Source: Neoceratodus forsteri (taxonomy: Eukaryota > Chordata > Ceratodontiformes > Ceratodontidae). From it: a stretch of DNA of 64,000 bases. Every line of letters starts with the position of its first letter. Positions within the stretch are counted from its first letter, which is position 1. The stretch is taken from positions 1,565,458,501-1,565,522,500 of the forward strand of contig CM057449.1 in the NCBI GenBank assembly GCA_016271365.2, in the 5' to 3' direction. Positions 55,258 to 64,000 of the stretch are shown here, in pieces. The notes below the pieces were generated by a model. The model made no database searches, was not told where the DNA came from, and worked only from the letters and a program-made list of their open reading frames with translations. A program made the translations under genes and the position numbers.

Positions 55258-55452
55258 GGCACACAGATCCCTGCTTCCAGCATGCAGAATCTGACATTAT
55301 GGGGTGGAGCCGGAGGATGTACTGTGTGGGTGGTGGGAGGAGCTGAGCTTAAAAGCATTCTGATGAATCAGCACTTCCCGTGGAACTGCAGTGTGTGGAT
55401 GTGAACTATATAACGCTCCTAGAACTACGGTTACAGTGAGTAACCTTTTTCC
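55258..55452. repeat. Right ITR of DIRS copy D
   Basis: Complement of the left ITR. The outer edge ends CAGTGAGTAACCTTTTTCC, a close variant of the termini of copies A and B. Confidence 0.9.
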
Positions 55453-55679
55453 TAAGACGCATCTCTACTTTATATCACAAATTTTCTATACTCCCTCATC
55501 TTTCCATTCTTTATTACTGAGGATAGTTGTATGAAAACAGGATCTTTGTGTCTTAGAGTTCAGCTAGTCCCACTTCTTATTCCCCACTTGGAATCATATT
55601 CCTTGGTTTGTGACATCACAGTCTTTTACTGCAAAAGTGACTGCCACAAGTGAGGATTATGACATGATCTGGGGACTAC

Positions 55680-58400
55680 ATACAAACATATGAAATTGCC
55701 AGCAGAAGCAGGCCTCATGGTCTGTCGATTCTGCTTGAGGGTGCAACTAGCACCTCTTCTCGCAGCTGCCCCACCCGCCCCCCTCTTCCCAGTATCCCTT
55801 ACCCTTACCCTGTCCCAACCACTCTTGAAACTGCCCACGTCTTACAGGACACTATCCCATCTGGTAAGGTATTCCATTTGTCCACCACTCTTTCAGTGAA
55901 AAAATGTCTCCTCATCTCCCCCAATCTTAGTCAATACCCTCTTGTGTCCCTCCCCATTCTTATCTGGAAAATCCTTTCTGTGTTAGTCTTGTTTATCTGC
56001 TTTAGATACTTAAAGGTCTCGATCATATCCCCCCATCCCTTCTCTCCTCCAGCGAATACATGTTCAGCTCTCCTAGCCTATCCTCAAGTGCTTGCTCTCT
56101 AATCCCTGGATCATCTTTGTGGCTCTTCACTGCACCCCCTACAACAATCTGACATCCTTCTTCAGGAATGGTCACCAGTACTGCACAAAGTACTCCCAAG
56201 TGTGTCTGACCAATGACCTGTACAGGGGCAGGATAACCTCCCTCCTTCTGGAGGAGATCCTTGTTGCAGTACATACCAGCATTTTGTTGGCTTTCGCTGC
56301 CACCTTCCTGCACTGAGCAGAGTTGTTCATGCTCCCCGTAATGATCACTTCTAGGTTCTTCTCCTCTGTGGAGCTCCCCAGCTGTACCCCATTCAAGTGA
56401 TACTCCCCCCCCTGATTCCTGGCTGTGAAATGCAGAATCTTGCACTTCTTGGCATTGAACCCCAACTGCCATGTTTCCACCCACTCCTGCAGCTTAGTCA
56501 GGTCCTCCTGCAACCCCTTCCACCCCTCCAGATCATCAACCACAGCTCCCATCTTGGTATCATCTGCGAACAGACTGATCTTGCTTCAGATCTCATGTGA
56601 GATATCTGCAATAAAAATCCCAAACAGCACTGGTCCCAGTACCAGTCCCTGTGGTACCCCACTCATCACCACGCTCGGTGATGAGAGGTCCCCCACCACC
56701 ACCCTTTGCTACCTTCCCTTTGGCCAGGTTGTGATCCATTTCACCATTTTTGGTCCCGCCCCCACATGTTCCAGTTTCACCCCCAAACCTGCCATGTGGC
56801 ACTGAATCAAAGGCCTTGCTGAAGTCTAAATACAGGACATCCACTGAATGGCCCTTGTCCAGTTCCTGCGTCACCCAGTTGTAGTACTCTACAAGGTTTG
56901 TCTGGCAGGATCTGCCTGCTACAAACCCATGCTGTTGACCATCCTGAAGACCGTTTTCCTCCGAGAAGCTCACTAGCCTCTCTTTTAGGAAGGTCTCCAT
57001 GAGCTTTCTCACAATCAATGTGAGGCTCACTGACCTATAGTTTCCTGGTTCATACTTTGGGCCACTTTTGTGGATGGGCACCATATGGGCCATTCTCCAG
57101 TCCTGTGGTACCATCCTGTGTCCAAGGAGGTATTGAACAGGTCAGCCAGTGGCCCCGCCAGGACCTCTGCCAGTGCCCTTAGTACCCTAGGGGGAATGCC
57201 ATCAGGTCCAGGTGTTTTGTCCACCCTTAATGCCCTCAACTCATCTAGTACCCTGCTCTCTGTAATCCCTACATCTGTTGCCTCCTCCCCCTAACCCCCC
57301 TGCCTTGGGTTTCTGGCCCCCCTTCTCCTGCATGAATACAGAGCAGAAGTATTCGTTCAGTGCCTCTGCCTGCTCTGCCCCTTTCTCCACCCACTCTCAA
57401 TCCTTCTTAATCCTCACCTACTGATCCATGCTCCTTCTTCTCTCTCTCTCTCTCTCATGTAGTGGAAGAAGTCTTTTTCTGTACTTTTGATTCCCTACAC
57501 CCGTCTCAGCTCCCTGAATGCCTTGGCTGCCCTGACCAGTCTGGCAACCTCCCTGGACTTCTGCATGTACGTTTCCATATCTTCACCCCTCCATGATTTC
57601 CTGTACTTTCAAAATGCTGCCCTCTTGGTCCTCACCCCTTCCATAACCTTCTGTATCAGCCAACTGGGTTTCTTTGCCTTCCCCTTCTTGCTTTTCTTCC
57701 TAGTGCAAGACTCTGTAGCATCCGCCAACCCTTCCTTTATGGTGTCCCATTTCTGGTCTGCATCCATGTGTGATTGCATATCTGCCAGGTGCCTGCCCAA
57801 AATTTCCCCCATCTTCTTAAAGTCTGCCTCCTAAACTCAATCACCCTTGTACCCGTGCCCCCAGTTTCCCTCTCCATTTTGAGCGTGAACCACACTGAAT
57901 AGTGGTCACTCCCAGACAGTGGTTCCTCCACCTCCAGATTCCTTACAGCTTTTCCATTATCCAGTACAAGGTCCAGAGTCCTTTCTAACTGAGTCGGCCC
58001 CTGGACCAGCTGTGTCTGGAAGCTGTCTTAAAATGCTTTTAATAGGACCCCCTCCCTTACACTCGTGGTGGATGGGGTGCCCTGCTCCACCCCAGTAGGT
58101 TGAAATCCCCCACCACCACTGTGCTTCCCTTCCTGCAGATCCTCATTTGTTCAGTTAATTCTGTATCCAGGTCACTCCCCTGAGCCGGTGGCCTGTACAC
58201 CACCCCCATCCTCAGTGTCCTATTCTTTGCATCTTGGAACTGCATCCATAGTGCTTCTGTCCTCCCCTCATTCCCTTCCTCCCTTACACACTTTATCCTC
58301 TCCCTTACATAGATTGCCACTCCCCCCCTCATTCCCCTTAGCCCTATCCTTTCTGAATAACCTAAACCCCAGTATCATCATATCCCAGTCCTAACTGGAG
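55680..58400 (-). mobile_element. Classical CR1 LINE, 5' truncated
   Basis: A minus-strand element of the bird/reptile-type CR1 lineage, more distant from the CR1-like family at 3.9, 27.2 and 60.5 kb. It contains the C-terminal domain, RT and endonuclease C-terminal half. The 5' end is lost near 58400. Confidence 0.9.
55850..58390 (-). pseudogene. CR1 ORF2 (endonuclease-RT)
   Basis: From the 5' side (right) leftwards: endonuclease GGVAIYVRERIKCVREEGNE, GVVYRPPAQGSD and VVVGDFNLLGW (58332-58060), then SGSDHYSVWFTLKM (57931 on). RT has RVDKTPGPDGIPPRVLRALA (57230-57170), VPIHKSGPKYEPGNYRSVSL, QHGFVAGRSCQTNLVEYYNW and YLDFSKAFDSVPHGRFGG (to about 56815). The catalytic FADD region near 56560 reads ADDTKMGAVVDDLEG in its frame. 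The C-terminus has LQLGFNAKKCKILHF-like text and RSLVRHTWEYFVQYW (56172). Multiple frameshifts and stops. Confidence 0.9.
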
Positions 58401-58889
58401 AAGATTAACTCAAGGGGACAAAGATCCATTTTTTGTACCAATGTCTTCAATAATGAGTAACAGGGAAGAGAAATGCATAAAAAATATGAAATATAAGCAG
58501 AACTGAATCTGAAAAATATATTTTTTTTAAAGAGGACAGGAGATGATTTGTAATTGGCAGTTATTTATAATGTTCGCATTTACAGAAATGAGATCCGTAA
58601 GTCGAAATAATCCATGTGTGACTATATTTGAACAAAAAAATGACGTGAAAAACTGTATTTTGCATTGTTTTGTTTTTATGGGCAGCAGTCTGTTGCAGTT
58701 CTCTTCATGGACCACTGATCTGGAACTTTAACTGTGTCACAATTTGTACACAGAACTCAGAACATGGTTCTGATAGGGCAGTAGCTCATGCTTAGCATTC
58801 TGCACACAAGCCATGACATCGTCAAAACTACAACGTACTGGTGCCATGAAAAAAACAGTGCAGAATATTCAAAGAGGAACACAATTGCA
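58401..58889. other. No gene seen
   Basis: AT-rich DNA without recognised features. Confidence 0.5.
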
Positions 58890-59100
58890 CATATCCCCCA
58901 AAATGCAAAACATCATGGGAAGCATATGCAAATCCCCACAAAGGAATTTAGACTGGCTCAACTTTAAGTAGAATTGCATGGTGCTGAAAGGCCTCACAAT
59001 GCAACTAGCAAAGGCTGAAAACAGAAGACACAGACATGTGTTTCATCCTTGTTAGGACTCATCAGTGTGCCATGTCTGTAACTCAGTCCAGAGGAAGGGA
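58890..59100 (+). repeat. Single arm of the 42.9-kb fold-back family
   Basis: It shares GGAAGCATATGCAAATCCC, GGCTCAACTTTAAG, GCAAAGGCTGAAAACAGA and GACATGTGTTTCATCCTTGT with 42950-43080 and 39490-39590. The second arm is absent. Confidence 0.7.
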
Positions 59101-59732
59101 GCCAGTCTTAGGAGGGTCTTACTAGTTTGGGTCATGGGGAGCCAATAGTAGAGAAAAACTACAAAAGATAAGAACAGTGAAGAATGTTGTCCATCAGTTG
59201 AAAAGAATAGAAAACATAGGGTTTCATGACAGGTTTTATTCAATTACAGTTAAATATGGCTCAATTGGAAGTATGTCTGTCATTTCTGTTACTAGGACCA
59301 TTACTAACCATGGCCAATTAGCCCACATTTTCTGTCCCCTTTAAAGTTATTCTTGAATTTTCAGCTTGCCTTATACTTCCTAAATCTCATTGCTTAATTT
59401 TCAGACTAAAAATAAGAGAATCCATTGTATAATCTCAGTAGGGCACTCCTGGATGTGAGCATTGTGTGATATTAGCACTTTTGATTATGTAAAGGACTCA
59501 GCATTACCTCATGCAGGAGCTGTCACCAGAGGTATGAAGATGGGTGTGGGGGGGCTAATGCCACATAGTCAAAATCCTAACAAAGCTAGGAGGTCCTGGG
59601 ACATGCCCGGAAAATTTTGAGATTTTTACCTTCAGATGGTGGCTTTTCCTGCATTTTAATGGTGAAATATATGTTTGAGAAGCCTGGTTATCATGACATA
59701 TATTAAATGGTACATGTGGAAAAATGAGACCA
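59101..59732. other. No gene seen
   Basis: Unclassified AT-rich sequence. Confidence 0.5.
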
Positions 59733-59871
59733 GCCAGCAGACACTATTATCCAGCATATCTGCTGAGAAGGTTACAGGACTGCAAAGCAAGTAAAAGACT
59801 TGCCAGCAGACACCATTATCACAGCAGATCTGCTGAGAAGGTTACAGGACCGCAGAGCAAATAAGAGACCT
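59733..59871 (+). repeat. 69-bp tandem duplication
   Basis: Units at 59733-59801 and 59802-59870 share GCCAGCAGACA and CTGCTGAGAAGGTTACAGGA. It lies directly upstream of a hammerhead-like motif. Confidence 0.85.
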
Positions 59872-59900
59872 CTGAGGAAGCCCACTGTGATTGGGTGAAA
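59872..59900 (+). ncRNA. Hammerhead-ribozyme-like motif (weak)
   Basis: CTGAGGA (59872-59878) and GAAA (59897-59900) are spaced by a possible short stem, AGCCC with GGGT. The same CTGANGAAGCCCA text occurs on the minus strand at 34741-34766. Hammerhead motifs are known in Penelope-like retroelements. Stems I and III are not demonstrated, and the second-stem pairing is imperfect. Confidence 0.25.
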
Positions 59901-60546
59901 TGTAAGACAGCAACTTTGGCTGCAGTCTGTTTTGTTGTGCTGCATTTTCTCAGCAAGGAGGCATTAAAATGCCTGGAATGAATCACTGATTCAGACATTT
60001 TTTTCTTGATTCGTGTGCTTTAACAGGGATGAGTGCTCTCTTCTATTTAAACTGATCATCTCCTCATCATTTTGCTGTGAAACTTAAAAAAGTACAAGTA
60101 TTATCTTATTGTCATTTGCTGCCCTTCCTTATCTTTTGTTTAAAGTATAACCGTTAGCTTTATTTTAGTTAAATTGTTTTATTTTCTCAGTTTCTCCCGG
60201 TTTGGTATAACCGGTGGGGAACCGGGCCTTTTTTTAGCCTTAGCAGAGTTTTTTTCTCACTAAAACTCTTTTATTTTTGGTAATTTTTTTGTTTAAACTA
60301 TCTTTTTTTGTAACTGCTAAGATCGGTTACTGAATCGCTAATCCCAGGTCCTTGTCTCTCGGTTCCCGGTTCCAGTCGGTTCCTGAACTGACTGCAACCA
60401 ATAGATTTGTTTTTAAAAAGTTTAAATTTAATCGTGGTTGCGATTGTTTTTTTTTTTTTTGTTAAATGTCTGAAAAACCTAAGAAAAAGACCAGTGAACC
60501 CGGTTTCAAGAAATTACACAGTGTGTGGAGAAGTGTTTGCCAACAC

Positions 60547-62512
60547 AGAAACATAGAATTTGACGGCAGATAAGGACCGCTTGGCCCACCCAGTCTGCCC
60601 ATTTCCCTACCTAATGGATAAGCTGCAGATCCTAGTTAACCAGCAGCCTACTTCTTCCTACCCCCACCTCCTAGAATTGCCTTATGACTGTCCCATGCAT
60701 TCTTGAATTCAATCACTGTTTTTGACTCCACAACCTCCTCCGGAAGGCCATTCCATGCATCCACAACCCTGTCTGTAAAAAAAATACTTCCTTACATTAC
60801 CTCTGCGTTGCACCCCCCCCCCTCCATCTTCAAATTGTACCGCCTTGTTCTTGCACACCTCTTTTTTTGAAAGATGCTACCCTCTTGGACTTTGCTGATT
60901 CCCTTGAGGTACATGAAAATTTCTATCATGTCCCCCCTCTCCCTCCTTTCCTCGAGGCTACACATATTAAGCTCCTTTAGTCTCTCTTCATATGTCTTCC
61001 TGTGCAGACCCTGCACCATTTTAGTTGCCCTCCTCTGGACAGCTTCCATCCTGTCTATGTCTTTGTGGAGATTGGGTCTCCAGAACTGCACACAGTACTC
61101 CAGATGGGGTCTCACCAGCTGTCTGTACAGAGGGATAACAACTTCCTGTTTCTACTGGTGATGCCTCTCCCTATGCATCCCAGTATCCCCCCAGCCCTCC
61201 TTACTGCCCTCTCACATTGCTTGCCCACTTTTAAGTCATCTGATATGACTAACCTCAGATCCCTTTCCATTTGTTTTTAGTATTTCACCCCCCATTGTGT
61301 ATTCTTCCCCTGGGTTTTTGTTGCCCAGGTGCATTAGCTTGCACTTCTTAGCATTGAATCTAAGCTGCCATACATTTGACCATTCCTCTAACCTTGCCAA
61401 ACCCCTTCTCATCCTTTCCACCACACCTTGTGCATCAACTCTATTGCAGATCTTTGTGTCATCTGCAAAGAGACATAATTTTCCTTCCAGTCCCTCTGCA
61501 ATGTCGCTTATAAAGACATTGAAGAGGACCGGTCCTAATACTGAATCCTGCGGCACCCCACTAGTAACCCCCCTTTCTTCAGAGTGGACTCCATTTACTA
61601 TTACCCTCTGTGTCCTATTCTCCAACCAATTCTTTACCCAGGCTATCATCTTGGGACTCACTCCCAGGCTGGCTAACTTGTATATTAATCTTTTGTGTGG
61701 GACTGAGTCAAATGCCTTGCCAAAGTCTAGGTAGTCCATGTCCACAGCCCCTCCCTGATCTACTACTTTGGTCACCCAGTCAAAGAAATCTATTAGATTC
61801 ATCTGGCATGACCTTCCGCTGTGAATCCATGCTGCCTTGGGTCCTGTGCCCTCTGGTCTCTAGGTACTGGCAGTTCTTTCCTTCAGAAGTGATTCCATCA
61901 TTTTCCTATCACTGAGGTTAAACTAACAGGTCTGTAGTTTCTGCTTCTGCCCTGCTCCCACTTTTGTGAAGGGAATCACATCTGCCCTCCTCCAGTCCTC
62001 AGGTACCACACCATCCTCCTATGATTTGTTAAAGAGGGTAGTCAGTGGTGTCACTAGTTCTACCCTTAGTTCTTTTAGAATTCTGGGATGAATCCCATCA
62101 GGCCCCATTGCTTTGTCCACCTTCAGTTTTAAGAGTTCTTTCAGAACGCTTTCTTTTATAAATGGGCTGGTATCAACTTCTGTATCCAGAGTGTTTCTAC
62201 TGTTTGTTTTAGGTACCTGCCCCTCTTCATTTGTAAATACTGAGCAAAAATATTTGTTTAATATCTCTGCCTTTTCATAGTCACCCTCTGCCCCCCACCC
62301 CTCCCTTTATTCAGCCTCACTATCCCTCCTTGGTCTTCCTTCGCCTCCCTGATGTACCTATAAAAGGTTTTATCCCCCTTCTTAACTGAGTTGGCTTTCT
62401 TTTCCTCGATTCAGGCCTTTGCTGTTCTGACTTCCTTCCCAGCTTCCATTTGCTTTAACTGATACAATTCTCTGTCCTGCTCCTTCTGTGATTCCTTGTA
62501 CTTTCTGAATGG
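60547..62512 (-). mobile_element. CR1-like LINE, copy 5, inside DIRS copy E
   Basis: The 3' end is at 60547 (AGAAACATAGAATTTGACGG) and the 5' truncation at 62512. AACAC is duplicated at 60542-60546 and 62513-62517, within the Gag frame. It has the same 3' end as copies 1, 3 and 4. Confidence 0.93.
60792..62500 (-). pseudogene. CR1-like ORF2 (RT), copy 5
   Basis: The largest RT piece at 61236-61802 reads NLIDFFDWVTKVVDQGGAVD, YLDFGKAFDSVPHKRLIYKL, VNGVHSEERGVTSGVPQDSV and CLFADDTKICNRVDAQG, with the catalytic FADD at 61458-61469 intact. The usual VPQGS is VPQDS, a change next to the active-site loop. The C-terminus at 60792-61115 reads RPHLEYCVQFWRPNLHKDID and IFQKKRCARTRRYNLKMEG. The N-terminal palm (KVDKAMGPDGIHP) lies near 62130-62070 in other frames. 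Frameshifts near 61800, 61240 and 61150. Confidence 0.9.
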
Positions 62513-64000
62513 AACACTTCTTGTGTTGTTTGCCTTGGTTATGGTCATTTCAAGATGGATTGTGAAATCTGTAAGACCTTTCCTGAAAAAATGCTTTAAA
62601 AATGTTTGAAAGGCTTAAAAAGAAATTGCCTCCACCTAAGGGTCCCTCTGGCTCTGACCAGCCAATAAGCTCAGTGGCTGTGGGTGAAACCACAGAAGTC
62701 ACAGTTTCTACCCCGATACTGGTACAAAAAGGCCTGCTGAACCAGCTAGCTTTCCGGTTCCCATGAAAAAACTAAGAAAACAAAACACACTGAACCCCAT
62801 GCTGGTCGGCCTATGGAGACTTCTGCTGTATCTGTAATCATGCCTACTCCTCTGGAAATTGTACAGGCATTTAAGGTTTTACAAGCCTTGCAGGGTTTGC
62901 TGCCTACTGGACAGGCGTCTACAGTTCAGACCCTTGCTGATTCTACCCGGTCCTCTCAGCATGAGGCAAGGGAAGATTATGGGGAAGATGAAGGATAGCC
63001 TATAGAGCCTGAAGTCTCTTCTGAGCAGGAGTTTAATCTTCTGATGACCTGGGAGGAGAGCCACTCATCTCATTTTTCCTTTGTCAGGAAGATGGTAGAT
63101 GCACTGGATATCTCTACCACTGAGGTGATAGAGGATAAGGAGGAGGAGGAGGCAGAGAACTTAGAAATGATGGGGCTAACACCCACCAAAAAGTTATTAC
63201 TCCCAATAAATACGTTTTTTTAAAAGGGATGCAATAAAGCTCCTCCAAACGCCTGAGTCTGTCCCACCTTTGGATAAAAGGCTGGACAAAAAGTACCAGC
63301 TTGACAAGGAAGGGGCTGAATTTTTATTTTCCCACCCTGACCACCAGGGGTTGGGACAAGCTGCAACCTGTGACAAGGCAAGAGTACCTCTTGCTTCTCA
63401 CCCTCCAGAGAAGGATTCAAGAAAAATAGACAGTATGGCCAAAAAGAGCTATTTATCAGCATCTTTGGCCATAAGTCAACCTAATTTCCAGGCCCATGTG
63501 GCCCAGTACCAAAAATCCCTCTGGCAGTCTGCCATGGCTATGGCAGACAAGGCTCTCTCTAACCTTTCAGCGGACCTTGCTGAAACTGCCAGATTTGATT
63601 TGGAAGATGCCAAGTATCAGTTTCAAATGGCAGCATACACCAGTGACACTGCTGCTAGGTGGATGGCAAATATAATTGCCCAGATAAGTTTTGCCTGGTT
63701 AAGAGCCACAGACCTTACTCAAGACACTCAAAACAAGGCTCTGGATTTCCCAGTTGAGGGTAACTCCCTCTTTGGAACTCACACAGAAGCCTACATGAAA
63801 AAAGTGGACTAATATAAGGCCACTTATAGAAGTAACTCTGCCAAAGAGAAGGCTTCCCCATCCACAAGATCATGTGGAAGAGGAGGCAGTGGCAGACAGT
63901 TCCATTCCAGGCCTTTTTATCAGGCCTTGGCTGTACCCCATATACCACAGTACCCTCAGCAAGGGTACTTCAGAGGCAGGGGCAGAAGGGGTTCCAAGCG

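Larger units (their letters stand above)
49727..55452 (+). mobile_element. DIRS-like retrotransposon, copy D (full length, dead)
   Basis: The 5.7-kb element contains the full order: left ITR, Gag, RT-RNase H-methyltransferase-like ORF, tyrosine recombinase, ICR, right ITR. It has no large nested insertion. It belongs to the same broad family as copy C and is distant from A, B and E. It has lost key catalytic residues (see the genes) as well as frames. Confidence 0.93.
60000..64000 (+). mobile_element. DIRS-like retrotransposon, copy E (5' part; runs off the window)
   Basis: The leader with CGGTTC/GAACCG motifs (60185-60420) and Gag are present, interrupted by a CR1-like LINE at 60547-62512. 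The left ITR cannot be proved because its partner lies outside; the start is approximate. The family is close to copy A. Confidence 0.85.
60466..64000 (+). pseudogene. DIRS Gag, copy E (split by a LINE; C-terminus off the edge)
   Basis: It starts MSEKPKKKTSEPGFKK at 60466. After the LINE the Cys/His cluster continues as CVVCLGYGHFKMDCEICKTF (about 62527-62580), a full C-x2-C...H...C-x2-C pattern likely to bind zinc or RNA. If one AACAC target is discounted, the frame is continuous across the LINE. An extra T in the T-run near 63215 shifts the frame. The region at 63270-63812 is open, with AEFLFSHPDHQGLGQAA, KDSRKIDSMAKKSYLSASLA and SDTAARWMANIIAQISF. A TAA at 63811-63813 stands where copy A has a lysine codon. 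The tail beyond is Gly/Arg-rich (RGRGRRGSK). Confidence 0.88.

Overview
This is eukaryotic, almost certainly vertebrate, intergenic DNA made largely of transposable elements. I recognise no complete host gene, RNA gene, operon or CRISPR array. The mix is CR1-, L2- and L1-clade LINEs, tyrosine-recombinase (DIRS-like) retrotransposons, a tRNA-headed SINE family, a V-SINE, hAT-type MITEs and several fold-back elements. This points to a repeat-rich, probably very large, lungfish- or amphibian-like genome. V-SINEs are known from lungfishes and other fishes, so lungfish is my first guess. The species is inference.

Layout. 1-870: LINE reverse transcriptase (RT) remnant. 2.6-3.15 kb: SINE. 3.86-7.36 kb: terminal-inverted-repeat (TIR) transposon holding a CR1-like LINE. 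8.45-20.65 kb: the deepest nest, a minus-strand CR1-like LINE split by DIRS copy A (8792-19843). Copy A itself contains two hAT MITEs, a nearly full-length L2 (13639-18240) and a 181-bp L2 tail, and the outer LINE also carries a SINE with a 13-bp target-site duplication (TSD). 20.97-24.56 kb: DIRS copy B, with inverted terminal repeats (ITRs) and internal complementary region (ICR) but a deleted core. 25.3-26.4 kb: two hairpin elements, one ending in the first 19 nt of 18S rRNA. 27.2-30.0 kb: the best-preserved CR1-like LINE. 30.7-31.4 kb: 5'-truncated L1 with a 15-bp TSD. 33.2-34.2 kb: SINE and a 33-bp x 6 minisatellite. 35.1-38.6 kb: DIRS copy C with a SINE, abutting an 826-bp fold-back. 39.9-43.4 kb: V-SINE, a LINE of another family and a fold-back element. 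44.3 kb: one candidate orphan exon. 45.9-47.0 kb: two SINEs in tandem. 48-49.6 kb: LINE whose 3' tail matches the V-SINE tail. 49.7-55.5 kb: full-length but dead DIRS copy D. 55.7-58.4 kb: classical CR1. 60-64 kb: DIRS copy E, interrupted by a CR1-like LINE and running off the window.

How they work together. LINE proteins (endonuclease plus RT) copy their own RNA and, through shared 3' tails, SINE RNA. DIRS elements encode Gag, RT-RNase H, a methyltransferase-like domain and a tyrosine recombinase; the ICR pairs with both termini to template a circle that the recombinase inserts without a target duplication. Every autonomous copy here is broken by stops, frameshifts, nested insertions or lost catalytic residues, so nothing in the window looks able to move by itself. 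In five nested insertions the host reading frame becomes continuous once one duplicated target is discounted, which fixes those boundaries and the order of events.
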